NCBI RefSeq assembly: GCF_000384295.1
Contig: NZ_KB913037.1
Coordinates: forward strand, 10,367,508-10,431,507
Source of the DNA: Amycolatopsis balhimycina FH 1894
GTDB lineage: Bacteria; Actinomycetota; Actinomycetes; Mycobacteriales; Pseudonocardiaceae
DNA: 64,000 bases
Direction of reading: 5' to 3'
The notes below the pieces were generated by a model. That model had not been told where the DNA came from. It was given only the letters and a program-made list of their open reading frames with translations, and ran no database searches. Shown here in pieces: positions 8,285 to 18,505 of the stretch; position 1 is the stretch's first letter; each line of letters starts with the position of its first letter. The translations under genes were made by a program, and so were the position numbers.

Positions 8285-11200
8285 ATGCCGATGCCACGCC
8301 GGTTCGGACGATGCCGAGCGCGCGGATGCCGGGCCTTCGTGCTCGCCGCGGTCGTCGCACTCGGGATGACGGCGTTCGACGTGCCGACGGCAGCGGGCGC
8401 ACCACCGGCGGCGGCTGCGCCGCGCCGGATCGACCCGCGAGACGTTCCGGTGATCCCGGGCCGGCCCGTCGTGGCGGACCCCGTCGCGGTCGCCAAGGCC
8501 GGCTTCGGGCCGATGTCGACGCGCGCCGGAACCGCGGCGCACTTCGATCCGCGGCGGTCGAGGCTGGTGTCGCGCTCGATGTTCGCCGAGGAGTACGAAA
8601 ATCCGGATGGCACGCGCACGTCGCGGCAGTCGAGCCTGCCCATGAACGTGGCGGACGCGAAGGGACAGTGGCATCCGGTCGACACGACCTTGCGGCGCGT
8701 GCCGTCCGGCAGACTGGCGGCCGATGCCCAGCCCTTGGCGCCGTCCCTCGGGCCCAACGCCGCCGACCCGGACGTCGTCTCGGTGGCGGTGGCCGGGAAG
8801 CGTGCCTCGCTCGGGCTGGAGCAGGCGGCACCGAGCCCGGCGCGCGTCACCGGGAACCGGGTGACGTACGAGAACGCGCAGACCGGCACCGACCTGGAGT
8901 ACGAGATCACCAGGGGCGCGGTCAAGGAGACGTTGGTCTTGAAGCAGCCGCCCGCGACGGGAAAAGCGCAGTGGCGGTTCCGGTTGTCCACCGCCGGACT
9001 GACGCCGAGCGTGGCACCGGACGGCACGGTCCGGCTCGTCGATGACGAATCGGTGGTCAGGCTGGTCATGCCCCCCGTCGAGGCATGGGACTCTTCTGGC
9101 GGCGCCGACCGGGCCCCGGGGCTGACCGGGGGCCGGTACCGGGTCGAACGCGCCGGTGCGCACTGGATCCTGACGGTCTCGGTGGACGGGAACTGGCTGA
9201 GCGATCCGAAGCGCGTGTACCCGGTGCGGGTCGATCCGACGTTCACCTTCGGTGTGTTGAGCTCACAGGCGTACCGCTCCGATGGCTACGTCTGCGACAA
9301 CTGCGGTCTTCGGATCGGCAACAGCCAGTTCGGTGGCGACTCCTACAACCGGACCGCCCTGCGGTTCGACTACTCGCCTCTTTACGGGAAGACCGTTGTC
9401 GGTGCCCGGGTCGACGTCACGCGCAACACCAGCGTCGTCGGATCGCTCAAGACGTGGAACGCGGATCTGTACCACGCGGCCGCGCTGAACTTCAACGGGC
9501 TCGGCGCGCGGCTGGCGAGCGCGCTCGTCGGCGATGTCGGCGCGTTCTCCTCGGCGGAGCTGACCGGGTTCCTCCGGCACGTCGTCGATACCCGGCAGGC
9601 GGCGTTCTTCATGCTGGTGGGCAGCGAGGTGCCGGGAACCTGGACGTACAAGAACCTCGACGCGACCCTGACGGTCGACACCGGCACGGCGCCCCCGGCG
9701 GCGACCCCGGTGGCACCTGCGGACAACAGCGTGCTGACGTCGTTGAGCCCGACCCTGGCGGTCAACCCGGTGTCGGATCCGGACGGCGACCCGGTCGCCT
9801 ACTGCTACAAGGTGGCGACCGGTCCTGACGCGAAGTCCGGCGTCGTGGTCGACTCCGGCTGCCTGAACAGTCCCACGTGGACGGTCCCACCCGGCGTGCT
9901 CCAGGACGGGGGTACCTACACCTGGCAGGCCACCACCGCCAGCGGGATCACCACGACCGCGCCGCCGTGGGTCGGCCACTTCAAGGTGGACCAGCGCATC
10001 GGCGAGCACGAACCGTCGCCGGTGGACACCCTGGGCCCGTTCACGGTGAACCTGGCCAACGGGAACCTGTCCACCCGGGTCAGCGGCCCGGCGTTCACGA
10101 CGGTGGCGGGCAAGGCCGGGCTCTCGTTCGGCTACAACTCCCAGCAGGCCGAGCCCAAGGGGCTCAAGACGTCCTACTTCGCCGACCTGTCGCACAACGG
10201 CCTGATCAGCGACGCGCAGCAACCGGTGCTGGTCCGCACCGAACCCCAGGTCAACGTCAACTGGGGCGGCGAGTCGCCGTTCGCGCCCGCGCTGACGGCC
10301 GACTGGTTCGTCGTCCGGTGGGAGGGCTACTTCCAGGCGCCGGCCACCGGCCGGTACCAGTTCGCCGGCGTCCACGACGACGGCGCGGTGGTCTGGGTCA
10401 ACGGGGCCAAGGTCTACGACGTGTCCGGGCCGAGCGACGTCAACTGGACCGAGTCGGCCCCGACGTCCCTCGCCGCGGGGCAGCGCGTGCCGGTCAAGGT
10501 GGAGCTGGCGGAGGCCACCGGGCTCGCCCAGATGAAGCTGTTCACCCGCGCCGACGACGGCGCGACGGTGTCCGCGCAGATCGTGCCGAGCGACTGGCTC
10601 TACTCGGCGGACCTGCCCGCGGTGCCCCGTGGCTGGACGCTTTCGTCCGATGTGGACGGTGAGGGGACGGGCTACGTCGAGGCGAAGATCGCCGATCAGT
10701 CGATCGTGCTCACCGACGGCACCGGCGCGAAACACACGTGGGTCAAGGCCGGGACCGGCGGGTACACCCCGCCGTCCGGCGAGGTCGGCGTGCTCGGGCT
10801 CGACGCGGGCGGGCGGGTGACCCTGACCGAGGGCCCCAACGTGTTCTCGTTCCGGGCGGACGGCAGGCTCGAGTCGCAGACCAGCGTCGCCGACTCGCGC
10901 AAGCCCGCGACCCTGCGGAACGTCTACGACGGCGCGCCGTCACGGCTACGGGAGATCAAGGATCCGGTTTCCGGCCGCTCGCACGTCCTCCACTACAACC
11001 GCGCGGGCGACGACTGCTACGGCGGGACACCACTGCCGCCCGGGGCGGACCCGTTGCCGCCGTCGCAGATGCTGTGCCGCGTCACGTACTGGGACGGCAC
11101 CGAGACCCGCCTCTGGTACTCGGCCGGGAACCTCGCGCGGATCGAAGACCCGGGCGCGGAGGTCACCGACTTCGGCTACACCGCGCGGGGCCTGCTCAAC

Positions 11201-14200
11201 GGCCTGCGGGACAGCCGGGCCAACGACTGGATCGCCGCCGACCCGGCCGCCCGCACCGGCCAGGCCGCGGACGTGACCGGCTTCGTCACCTACGACGACG
11301 GAGCCAAGCCGAAGGCGACCGGTCTCGGTTCCGCGGTTCCGGCGATCGGCCAGGCGCGGCAGGGCCGGACCTACCGCTACGACCCGGCCGGCCGCCAGAC
11401 CTATACGGACGTCGCGGGCCTGTCCCCGGCGCCCGGGTACGCCACGAAGGTCACCTATGACGCCGCCGACCGCGCGTTGACGAGCACCGACGCGACCGGC
11501 CGGACGACCGGCCGGACCTGGAACGCCCAGGACCGGCAGCTGACGTCGACCGACCCGGCCGGCCGCGTGTCGGCCAAGGTCTACGACCACGCCGACCGGC
11601 TGGTCGGCTCCTACGGCCCCGCGCCCGGCGCGTGCTTCAGCGGCCAGCTGCCGACCGCGGCGTGCGCGAACACCGTGCCGCACGAGCACACCGGCTACGA
11701 CGAAGGCATGAACGGCCTCTCGGTCGCCTACTACGACAACGACTCCCTGACCGGCGCGCCCAAGGTGTTCGCCACCGGGATCGGCGATCCCGGCGGCGGG
11801 CTCGTCCGCAACTGGGACACCGCCGCGCCCGCCGACGGCATTCCCGCCGATCGGTTTTCGCTGCGTGCCACCGGCGAGATCGTGTTCCCCGAAACCGGCG
11901 ACTACACCCTGCGCGTGCTCGCCGACGACGGCGTGCGGGTGTGGATCGACGACGGGACCGTGATCGACGACTGGAAGGACACCGCGGCGAGCTGGCGGCA
12001 GGCGACGGTGCGCAGCGACGCCCCCGGCCGGATCCGGCGGATCCGCGTCGACTACTACGACGCGACGTCCCTCGCCCAGCTGGAACTGCACTGGACGACA
12101 CCCGGCGGGGTTCAGGAACCCGTGCCCGGCAGCCGGTTGCGGCCGCGGTACGGCCTGGTCACCTCGACGGTGACGGCCGAGTCCGGCGGGGTGCCCGACC
12201 GGACCGCCGCGACCCGCTACACCGGCCTGGACCCGGCGTTCGGCCTGGCTTCGGCGGTTGTCACCGACCCTGCGGGACTCTCGCTGAGCGAGGGTAGCGG
12301 CTACGAGCAGCCCGGCGGCGGATACCTGCGCAAGACCGGCAAGACCTTGCCGGCCGGCGGTCAGGCCACCTACGCCTACTACGGGGACACGGAGACGAGA
12401 TCGGACCCGTGCGTCGCCGGAAGCCCGGCCGTCAACCAGGGTGGGATGGCCCGGCAGACCACCGGCGCCATGCCGGCTTCCGGGCCGGCGCGGGTCGACG
12501 AGCAGGTGTACGACGCGTCCGGCCGGGTGGTGGCCAAGTCCACCTCCGGCGACTGGTCGTGCACGAGCTACGACGTCCGCGACCGCATCACCCGGCAGAC
12601 CTTTCCGGCCAACCCGGCCATCGGCGCCCGGACCGTCACCCACGACTACGCCGTCGGCGGCGACCCGCTGACCAGTGCGGTGAGCGACTACAACGGCACG
12701 GTCACCACAAAGGTGGACCTGCTCGGCCGCGTCGTCCAGTACGGGGACGCCAACGGGACCGACACCACCACGACCTACGACCAGGCGGGCCGGGTCGTCC
12801 GGACGGCCGGCGACCCGTCGCTGTCCAACGACCCGCCGCGCGTGACCGTGACGGCCTACGACGACGCGGGCCGGGTGCTGACGGTCCAGGTCGACGGCAC
12901 GACCCAGGCCACCAGTACCTACGACGGCGCCGGTGAGCTCGCGTCCGTGTCCTACTCCAACCGCACGTCGCTGGCCGCGATCGGCCGGGACGACGCCGGC
13001 CGGATCACCTCGCAGACCTGGAAGACCGGTGACGGCAAGGAAACCGTGTCTGCGGTGACGCGCTCCCTGGCGGGCACGATCACCGACGAGTCGCTGGCCG
13101 GAGTGGACGCCAACCCCGCGGGCCCGAACTACGGCTACGACGCGGCCGGCCGCTTGACGCAGGCGTACGTCAACGGACACCACTTCACCTACGACTTCAC
13201 GTCCGTCGCGAGCGGTACTTGCCCCACCGGAACACAGGCGAACGCGGGCCGCGACACCAACCGCGTCCGCCTGCTCGACCAGACCGCGGGCGGCACCGCG
13301 GAAACCGGCTACTGCTACGACAACGCCGACCGGCTGCTGGCCACCGTCGGCGCGGGTGCGACCAGCGGCGTCACTTACGACACCCACGGCAACACCACGG
13401 CGTCCACGACCGGCGGCTCGACGACCTTCGTACGGTTCGACTCCGCCGACCGCAACCTCGGCCTGTCCGTCACCGGTCCGGGCGCCGCGGACGTGTCCTA
13501 CCTGCGGGACGCGACGAACCGGATCATCCGGCGCGACGTCGCCCAAGGCGACCAGCCGGCCGCGGTGCTCTACGGCTACGCCGCCGACGGCGACAACGCC
13601 TCGGTCACCTTCGACGCGGACCACCACGTCCTGACCTGGACCCAGGTGCTACCCGGTGGTGTGGTCTGGACCGAACAGACGTCCCAGGCACCGGACAACT
13701 GGGACCTGCCCACCGTGCGCGGCGACCTGTTCGCCACCGTCCAGAACGGCGGACTCGTCGTCGGCGCGTTGCGGACCTACACGCCCGACGGCCTGCCCCT
13801 CGGTTCCGACGGCGCGGTGGACCCGGACAACGTGCCGGACAACGGGCCGGGACAGCTGGACGACGGCTGGCTCGGGCAGTACCAGCGTCCGTACGAACAC
13901 GCCGGTTCGCTGGCCGTCGTGGAGATGGGCGCTCGGCCGTACAGCCCGGCGCTGGGCCGGTTCCTCTCGGTGGACCCGGTCGACGGCGGCTCGGCGAACG
14001 ACTACGACTACGTCCACGGCGACCCGGTCAACCGGCAGGACCTGGACGGAACGCGGTGCTGGTCGATCTTCAGCTGGGCCTGCAAGGCCGGGCGGGCGGT
14101 CCGGGACGTGTGGCACGGCGTCACCCGGGTGGCCGGTGCCACCGTCCATTTCGCCCGGACGGTGGTCACCGGCATCACGCAGGCGGCCGGGCGCGTCCTG

Positions 14201-14317
14201 GGGTATGCCGGCCGCATCGTCTGGCGCGTGGCCCGGGCGCTCGCCGAGACGTCGTTCAGGTTCGGCATGGCGCTGGGCCGGGTCTTCGTCGGATTCGGGC
14301 GTTTCCTGTTCGGATGA
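8285..14317 (+). CDS. Secreted RHS/YD-repeat protein with two PA14 domains
   Basis: A 2010-residue exported protein. A Sec signal (residues about 15-45, ending AAGA) is followed by a beta-rich region, a fibronectin-like domain (about 475-565), and a PA14 domain (about 630-765; [22 protein letters not shown]). RHS/YD repeats follow (from about 880), interrupted by a second PA14 domain (about 1140-1280; [11 protein letters not shown]). The shell closes at about 1885-1920 with the RHS core signature [14 protein letters not shown] and [10 protein letters not shown]. The roughly 90-residue C-terminal tail begins [12 protein letters not shown] and is mostly amphipathic. RHS shells cage a C-terminal effector; this tail matches no toxin family I know. 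PA14 modules suggest binding to cell-surface glycans. GGGGGAGCC precedes the start. Confidence 0.92.
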   Translation: MPMPRRFGRCRARGCRAFVLAAVVALGMTAFDVPTAAGAPPAAAAPRRIDPRDVPVIPGRPVVADPVAVAKAGFGPMSTRAGTAAHFDPRRSRLVSRSMFAEEYENPDGTRTSRQSSLPMNVADAKGQWHPVDTTLRRVPSGRLAADAQPLAPSLGPNAADPDVVSVAVAGKRASLGLEQAAPSPARVTGNRVTYENAQTGTDLEYEITRGAVKETLVLKQPPATGKAQWRFRLSTAGLTPSVAPDGTVRLVDDESVVRLVMPPVEAWDSSGGADRAPGLTGGRYRVERAGAHWILTVSVDGNWLSDPKRVYPVRVDPTFTFGVLSSQAYRSDGYVCDNCGLRIGNSQFGGDSYNRTALRFDYSPLYGKTVVGARVDVTRNTSVVGSLKTWNADLYHAAALNFNGLGARLASALVGDVGAFSSAELTGFLRHVVDTRQAAFFMLVGSEVPGTWTYKNLDATLTVDTGTAPPAATPVAPADNSVLTSLSPTLAVNPVSDPDGDPVAYCYKVATGPDAKSGVVVDSGCLNSPTWTVPPGVLQDGGTYTWQATTASGITTTAPPWVGHFKVDQRIGEHEPSPVDTLGPFTVNLANGNLSTRVSGPAFTTVAGKAGLSFGYNSQQAEPKGLKTSYFADLSHNGLISDAQQPVLVRTEPQVNVNWGGESPFAPALTADWFVVRWEGYFQAPATGRYQFAGVHDDGAVVWVNGAKVYDVSGPSDVNWTESAPTSLAAGQRVPVKVELAEATGLAQMKLFTRADDGATVSAQIVPSDWLYSADLPAVPRGWTLSSDVDGEGTGYVEAKIADQSIVLTDGTGAKHTWVKAGTGGYTPPSGEVGVLGLDAGGRVTLTEGPNVFSFRADGRLESQTSVADSRKPATLRNVYDGAPSRLREIKDPVSGRSHVLHYNRAGDDCYGGTPLPPGADPLPPSQMLCRVTYWDGTETRLWYSAGNLARIEDPGAEVTDFGYTARGLLNGLRDSRANDWIAADPAARTGQAADVTGFVTYDDGAKPKATGLGSAVPAIGQARQGRTYRYDPAGRQTYTDVAGLSPAPGYATKVTYDAADRALTSTDATGRTTGRTWNAQDRQLTSTDPAGRVSAKVYDHADRLVGSYGPAPGACFSGQLPTAACANTVPHEHTGYDEGMNGLSVAYYDNDSLTGAPKVFATGIGDPGGGLVRNWDTAAPADGIPADRFSLRATGEIVFPETGDYTLRVLADDGVRVWIDDGTVIDDWKDTAASWRQATVRSDAPGRIRRIRVDYYDATSLAQLELHWTTPGGVQEPVPGSRLRPRYGLVTSTVTAESGGVPDRTAATRYTGLDPAFGLASAVVTDPAGLSLSEGSGYEQPGGGYLRKTGKTLPAGGQATYAYYGDTETRSDPCVAGSPAVNQGGMARQTTGAMPASGPARVDEQVYDASGRVVAKSTSGDWSCTSYDVRDRITRQTFPANPAIGARTVTHDYAVGGDPLTSAVSDYNGTVTTKVDLLGRVVQYGDANGTDTTTTYDQAGRVVRTAGDPSLSNDPPRVTVTAYDDAGRVLTVQVDGTTQATSTYDGAGELASVSYSNRTSLAAIGRDDAGRITSQTWKTGDGKETVSAVTRSLAGTITDESLAGVDANPAGPNYGYDAAGRLTQAYVNGHHFTYDFTSVASGTCPTGTQANAGRDTNRVRLLDQTAGGTAETGYCYDNADRLLATVGAGATSGVTYDTHGNTTASTTGGSTTFVRFDSADRNLGLSVTGPGAADVSYLRDATNRIIRRDVAQGDQPAAVLYGYAADGDNASVTFDADHHVLTWTQVLPGGVVWTEQTSQAPDNWDLPTVRGDLFATVQNGGLVVGALRTYTPDGLPLGSDGAVDPDNVPDNGPGQLDDGWLGQYQRPYEHAGSLAVVEMGARPYSPALGRFLSVDPVDGGSANDYDYVHGDPVNRQDLDGTRCWSIFSWACKAGRAVRDVWHGVTRVAGATVHFARTVVTGITQAAGRVLGYAGRIVWRVARALAETSFRFGMALGRVFVGFGRFLFG

Positions 14318-14356
14318 CGTTGCGGGTGAACCGCGCCGGAGAGAAAAAGAGATGTA

Positions 14357-14390
14357 CCCGGCGGCCATTCGGAATCGAAGGGCCGCCGGG
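14357..14390. terminator. Bidirectional hairpin between convergent genes
   Basis: CCCGGCGGCC (14357-14366) and GGCCGCCGGG (14381-14390) form a perfect 10-bp GC stem with a 14-base loop. It lies between the 3' ends of the RHS gene and the small secreted protein gene and can serve both. Confidence 0.7.
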
Positions 14391-14408
14391 CACATTCAGT
14401 GGAATCGG

Positions 14409-14678
14409 TCAGGGAATCCAGATCATCAGATCTGTCTCGAAGACTCCGTTGTCGCAGTAGTAAGCGGGCCAGCGGCCCTGCCGGAGGCCGGTTTCGCCGG
14501 CCACGGAACACTCGATCTCACCGCGAATTCCTCCGCCAAAGGTGTCGTAGAGTGCCCAGTGGCCGGCTTTCGCCTGCGCAGTGGTGTTTTCCGGCGCTGA
14601 AGCGGCGGACGCCGGAACGGCCGTGGCCACCATGCCCAGTGCGGCAATGGTCGATGCGGCGATCAGCATTCTTTTCAT
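14409..14678 (-). CDS. Small secreted protein of unknown function
   Basis: An 89-residue precursor with a clear Sec signal (MKRMLIAASTIAALGMVATAVPASA), leaving a mature protein of about 64 residues with two cysteines (CSVAGETG and YYCDNGV) that could form a disulfide. I do not recognise the family. The start is ATG at 14678 behind a strong AAGGGGGG ribosome-binding site. An upstream inverted repeat GCAGCA-AA-TGCTGC (14698-14711) sits in the leader. It is convergent with the RHS gene. A periplasmic or extracellular immunity role towards the RHS tail is possible, but immunity genes are usually co-directional, so the evidence is weak. Confidence 0.75.
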   Translation of the reverse strand: MKRMLIAASTIAALGMVATAVPASAASAPENTTAQAKAGHWALYDTFGGGIRGEIECSVAGETGLRQGRWPAYYCDNGVFETDLMIWIP

Positions 14679-14799
14679 GGAACCCCCCTTGGTGATTGCA
14701 GCAAATGCTGCTTGACACAATTAAGTATGGCCTCGCGGTGGTTTGCCTGCCACGGTAGGAGGGTGTTTCACTCGAACGGCTCAATAGTGCTCTTTTGGT

Positions 14800-14893
14800 G
14801 TTACTAATCCGACCAAAAGTAGGCCGACCCTCGCGCGGCGCGTAACTGTTGCTACGAAAGTCATTCGGCCGTGACTGTGGTCGGATTAGTAAC
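14800..14893. repeat. 16-bp inverted repeat with 62-bp spacer
   Basis: GTTACTAATCCGACCA at 14800-14815 recurs as its exact reverse complement at 14878-14893, the second copy overlapping the stop codon of the dehydrogenase gene. Inside, GGCCGA (14822) and TCGGCC (14865) can extend the pairing. It may act as a long terminator hairpin for the minus-strand operon, or as two regulator sites in opposite orientation. The arms are AT-richer than the surroundings. Confidence 0.6.
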
Positions 14894-15743
14894 GATCGGC
14901 ACAGTAACCGGCCGGGTAGGGATAAAAACCGCGGCCGGTCTTGCGGCCCAGCCTGCCGCTGTCGACCAGCTCGGTCAGCAGCGGGCACGGGGTGTACATC
15001 GGGTTCCCCGTGCACTCCCGCAGCACCACCAAGGTGTCCCGGATGACGTCGAGGCCGATGAGGTCGGCCGTGCGCAACGGGCCCATCGCGTGACCGAAAC
15101 AGCTTTCGAAGACCTGGTCGACGGTGACGGCGTCGGCGATGCCGTCGCCGACCGTCGCGATCGCCTCGTTGATCGTCGCCATCAGCACGCGGTTCGCGAC
15201 GAAGCCGGGGCCGTCGGCGACCACGATCGGCCGTTTGCCGATGGCGGTCAGGAGTTCCGTGGTCGCACCGAGCGTCTCGTCGCTCGTCGCCGCCGCGCGG
15301 ACCACCTCGACCGCGTCCTTGACCGGGGCCGGGTTCATGAAGTGGGTGCCGATGACGCGGTCCGCGCGGGCGGTGGCGGCGGCGAGGTGGCCGATCGGGA
15401 CGGCGGACGTGCACGAGGCGAAGATCGTCGCGGCGGGGCAGAGCCGGTCCAGCTCGCCGAACAGCGTCTCCTTCAGCGGCAGCCGTTCGGCGGCGCACTC
15501 CACGACGAACCCGCTGCCGCCGAGCTCTTCGAGCCGGTCGCTCCAGCGGATCCGGTCGGGGGCCGCCGGTGGCGGGCGGCGGCCGAGCAGAGCCGTCAGC
15601 CTCATCCCGTCCCGGACGCGCGCGGGGCCCCGGTCCAGCGCCCGCGGGTCGGGGTCGGCGACGACGACGTCGTGCCCGGCCGCCGCGAAGCACTGGGCGA
15701 CGCCGGTTCCCATCACGCCCGCGCCCACCACGCCGATCTTCAC
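14886..15743 (-). CDS. 3-hydroxyacyl-CoA dehydrogenase-like, FkbK type
   Basis: A 285-residue NAD(P)-dependent dehydrogenase. The Rossmann motif GVVGAGVMGTG is at the N-terminus, and the family signature GTHFMNPAPVKDAVEVV lies near residue 130. In methoxymalonyl- and hydroxymalonyl-ACP pathways the FkbK-type enzyme oxidises ACP-bound glycerate (C3 hydroxyl) to the semialdehyde. The GTG start at 15743 overlaps the FkbH-type stop (GTGA). It is the last of four coupled genes. An ordinary fatty-acid 3-hydroxybutyryl-CoA dehydrogenase is the alternative by sequence alone; the company of FkbH, I and J genes decides the call. Confidence 0.88.
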   Translation of the reverse strand: MKIGVVGAGVMGTGVAQCFAAAGHDVVVADPDPRALDRGPARVRDGMRLTALLGRRPPPAAPDRIRWSDRLEELGGSGFVVECAAERLPLKETLFGELDRLCPAATIFASCTSAVPIGHLAAATARADRVIGTHFMNPAPVKDAVEVVRAAATSDETLGATTELLTAIGKRPIVVADGPGFVANRVLMATINEAIATVGDGIADAVTVDQVFESCFGHAMGPLRTADLIGLDVIRDTLVVLRECTGNPMYTPCPLLTELVDSGRLGRKTGRGFYPYPAGYCADRY

Positions 15744-16825
15744 CGGTTCCTCCCGTCGACGATCCGGACGTGCCCCGGCCGGGGTGGTGGCGGCCGCCGC
15801 GGATCGAAGGCCAGCGCGCCCTCCGGGCCGGCTGGTTCGAAGCCGGCGAACCGGAGCGTCACCAGCATGATCCGGTTGGCGGTGGTGGGGACGAAGAGGG
15901 CGACGGGCCGCCGCCCCCGCGCGAGGATGTCCCGCACGAGGTGGCCGAGCAGGACCGTGCCGATGCCGCGGTTCAGCACCCGGCACGACGTCAGGAGCAG
16001 TTCCAGCACGACGTCCTGGCCGGCGAGACGCAGCACGGCGAGCCCGACCGTGCCGTGCGCGCCGAACCGGTCGGTCACGTCCGCGACGAGGACCTCGTGC
16101 TCGCGGGACGCGCACAGTGCGCGCAGCCGGCCGGCGTCGAGGGTGCGGCCGGTGGTGTTGAGCTGGTGGGTCCGCAGCGTCAGTTCGTGCGCGCGGGCGA
16201 AGTCGTCCTCGGTGGCGGCCCGGACGGTCATCGTGAGCCCGAGCGAGGCGAGGAACTCGGCCGGCGGACCGGGGAACGCGCGTTCCGCGGCGGCCCGGTC
16301 CCGTTCGGCGAGGTACCGGTGACGACGGCGGCGCGACTCGCCGGTCACCAGCTCGGGCCGGAACTCGGCCAGGCCCGGCAGCTCGCCGACCCGCTCGGCG
16401 GGGTAGCAACGCACCATCGGCAGGACGGCGGCGACCTCGGCGCGCTCGGCGGGGTCGTTGTCGGCGAAGGCGATGGTGTCCAGGCCGATGTTCAGCTCCG
16501 CGGCGATGCGGCGGATCGACGCCGACTTCTCGCCCCAGCCGACTTCGAGCGCGCAGAACAGGTCTTCCAGGCCGTGTTCGGCGAGGTGGCCGCTGGCGCG
16601 GGCCAGCTCGCCCCGGCCCGCCACGGCGTGCAGGATGCCCCGCCGGTCCAGCGTGTGCAGGGTCTCGACCGCGGCGGGGAACGGGCGGGGCCGGTCGCCT
16701 TCGAGCACGACACCGTCCCAGAGGGTGTCGTCCAGGTCCCAGACCAGGCACTTGACCCGCTTTTCGGGGGTCCGGGCGGCGAAGCCCCCGGCCCGAGGCG
16801 AAGCCTCGGTTGTCACCCGCTTCAC
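15740..16825 (-). CDS. FkbH-type glyceryl-ACP synthase/phosphatase
   Basis: A 361-residue HAD-superfamily protein that loads a three-carbon unit from 1,3-bisphosphoglycerate onto an ACP and removes the phosphate, giving glyceryl-ACP. The HAD motif CLVWDLDDTLWDGVV (first Asp as nucleophile) is near residue 23, IAFADNDPAERAEV follows at about residue 120, and the C-terminal half carries the FkbH-typical RTHQLNTTGRTLD. This is the committed step to oxygenated malonyl extenders and also to tetronates. The GTG start at 16825 overlaps the upstream stop by four bases. A downstream GTG at 16816 is an alternative start. Confidence 0.93.
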   Translation of the reverse strand: MKRVTTEASPRAGGFAARTPEKRVKCLVWDLDDTLWDGVVLEGDRPRPFPAAVETLHTLDRRGILHAVAGRGELARASGHLAEHGLEDLFCALEVGWGEKSASIRRIAAELNIGLDTIAFADNDPAERAEVAAVLPMVRCYPAERVGELPGLAEFRPELVTGESRRRRHRYLAERDRAAAERAFPGPPAEFLASLGLTMTVRAATEDDFARAHELTLRTHQLNTTGRTLDAGRLRALCASREHEVLVADVTDRFGAHGTVGLAVLRLAGQDVVLELLLTSCRVLNRGIGTVLLGHLVRDILARGRRPVALFVPTTANRIMLVTLRFAGFEPAGPEGALAFDPRRPPPPRPGHVRIVDGRNR

Positions 16826-17955
16826 GGCCGCCACCGCAACGCGTACTCGCCGAGCTGCTGCTCGGCGACCTCGTCGGCGCCTTCGATGATCCGCATGACC
16901 TTGGCGTCGCGGAAGAAACGGCCCACCAGGCTGTCCTCCGCGCAGCCCGCCGCGCCGAGGACCTGCCCGGCCCGGTCGGCGACCGCGGCGGCCGCGCGCG
17001 CCGCCACGTACTTGGCCAGCACGGTCCCGGCCACGGCTTCGGGGTCGCCGCGCTCCCGCAGGTCCGCCGCGCGGGCGCACAGCTGCCGCGCCGCGGCGGC
17101 GTCGGCGAGGCAACGGCCGAGCAGTGCCCGCACCGCCTGGTGCCCGGCCAGCCGCACGCCGCCCTGCACGCGGGTTCCGGCGTGCCCCGCGGCGGCGCGC
17201 AGGCACGCCTCCGCCATGCCGACGCAGCCCCAGGCGACGGTGAACCGCCCGTGGTCCAGCGCGGTCGCCGTGACGTGGGAAAGGCCGAACCCCGGCGGGG
17301 CGAGCAGGTTCTCCTCGGGCACGAGCACACCGTCGAACCGGACGTGGGCGACCTGGGCCGCCCGCAGCCCCAGCTGACCGCGCACCGGCTCGACCGCCGT
17401 GCCCGGCCGGTCGGCTTCGACCAGCACGGCGACGGGACGGCCCGCGCATTCGGCGAGCACCAGGAAGACGCCGGCGAGCTGCCCGAAGGTGACCCACAGC
17501 TTGCGGCCCCGCACGCGCACCTGCCCGCCCTCGCGCACCGCGGACGTCGTCACGGCCGACAGGTCGCTTCCGGCGCCGGCCTCGGTGGCCGCGAACCCGG
17601 CCAGCACCTCGCCGTGGGCCAGTTCCGGCAGCAGGCCGGCCCGCTGCCCGGCGGTGCCCCAGCGGAGGACGGCCGCGGCGACCATGCCCTGCACCGTGAC
17701 CAGCGCCCGCAACGCACCGCAGACGCCACCGAGGTCGGCGCACAGCTCACCGAGCCCGGCCTGCGTGCGTCCGGTCCCGCCGGCGGACACGGGCAGGTCG
17801 GCGGCCAGGAAACCCGCCCGCGCCATGGTCTTGACCACTTCGGCGGGCACCGCGCCGCGGGCGTCCCAGCCCGCCGCGTCCGGCCGCACCGAAGCCGCGA
17901 ACGCGGCGGAATCCACTCTGTTCGCGAAACCCGGGGTCACGAAATCCGCGGTCAC
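16822..17955 (-). CDS. Acyl-CoA (acyl-ACP) dehydrogenase, FkbI type
   Basis: A 377-residue flavoprotein of the acyl-CoA dehydrogenase fold. Visible family elements are FAATEAGAGSDLSAVTT (about residue 130), the substrate/flavin region RKLWVTFGQ, and the C-terminal IIEGADEVAEQQLGEYAL, whose Glu is near the usual catalytic position. In FkbI-type pathways it oxidises the C3 aldehyde of the ACP-bound unit to the carboxylate, giving 2-hydroxymalonyl-ACP. The start is GTG at 17955, in a GTGA overlap with the ACP stop; the GTG at 17940 is an alternative. It lies between the ACP and FkbH genes in one operon. Confidence 0.9.
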   Translation of the reverse strand: MTADFVTPGFANRVDSAAFAASVRPDAAGWDARGAVPAEVVKTMARAGFLAADLPVSAGGTGRTQAGLGELCADLGGVCGALRALVTVQGMVAAAVLRWGTAGQRAGLLPELAHGEVLAGFAATEAGAGSDLSAVTTSAVREGGQVRVRGRKLWVTFGQLAGVFLVLAECAGRPVAVLVEADRPGTAVEPVRGQLGLRAAQVAHVRFDGVLVPEENLLAPPGFGLSHVTATALDHGRFTVAWGCVGMAEACLRAAAGHAGTRVQGGVRLAGHQAVRALLGRCLADAAAARQLCARAADLRERGDPEAVAGTVLAKYVAARAAAAVADRAGQVLGAAGCAEDSLVGRFFRDAKVMRIIEGADEVAEQQLGEYALRWRP

Positions 17956-18263
17956 GAAATTCCGGCCGATCGTTTTCGGCGCACGAATCCGGCGACGCGG
18001 TTCATCGTCCGGAAATTGTCGAGGTCGAGGTCTTCCACCCCGACCTCGATGCCGAACCGGCGCTCGACGTGCGCGACCAGTTCGAGGGCCAGCAGCGAGT
18101 TCACCAGCCCCAGCGCGAAGTAGTCCTCGTCGGGACCGGGCGTGTTCCCGGCGGTCGCGGTGGCGAAGAATCCCTTCAGGTCCGCCAAGATTTCCTCGGC
18201 GGTGCTGTCCTCGCTCACGGTCCGCTGGCCGGTCACCGCACCCTCCCTCGCCGAACTCCCCAT
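17952..18263 (-). CDS. Discrete acyl carrier protein, FkbJ type
   Basis: A 103-residue ACP, first gene of the minus-strand extender operon. The phosphopantetheine site is ALGLVNSLLALELV (Ser near residue 57), with Asn where most carriers have Asp. Helix III (GVEDLDLDNFRTMNRV) is typical of FkbJ-like carriers. It should hold the glyceryl unit while the FkbK and FkbI enzymes oxidise it. The ATG at 18263 is used here; an in-frame GTG at 18236 or 18218 would give a shorter protein. Its promoter lies in the shared divergent region with the NRPS gene, so extender supply and assembly line can be switched together. Confidence 0.9.
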   Translation of the reverse strand: MGSSAREGAVTGQRTVSEDSTAEEILADLKGFFATATAGNTPGPDEDYFALGLVNSLLALELVAHVERRFGIEVGVEDLDLDNFRTMNRVAGFVRRKRSAGIS

Positions 18264-18336
18264 CTGAAGCTAACACGGCGTCCGGTTCGGCCGACGGCTC
18301 CGAACGGCCTAATCGCTTGCTCGCCGTTTTTGGGCA

Positions 18337-18366
18337 TCCATTGTGGACGATCAATTTCCATTGTGG
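18337..18366. promoter_or_regulatory. Two direct repeats in the divergent promoter region
   Basis: TCCATTGTGG occurs at 18337-18346 and again at 18357-18366, exactly 20 bp (about two helix turns) apart, inside the 242-bp gap between the ACP and NRPS starts. The spacing fits a dimeric activator or repressor controlling both directions. The unit also belongs to a motif family seen within genes across the window, so a general rather than local role is possible. Confidence 0.4.
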
Positions 18367-18505
18367 CTGAACGTAAGTTAAGGTGATCCCTCGTTCGGCG
18401 GCTTGCCGACGGCGGGCGGCCGCTGGAAGTATCCGAGGATCGCCGCCGGAAAAACGCCGGAAACCATTGCGGTTTCCGGCGCCGGGAACGGGCAACTTTC
18501 GGGGG

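Noticed and set aside
10946..13627. Long antisense frame within the RHS gene
   Set aside because: No domains; a by-product of GC-rich repeat codons.
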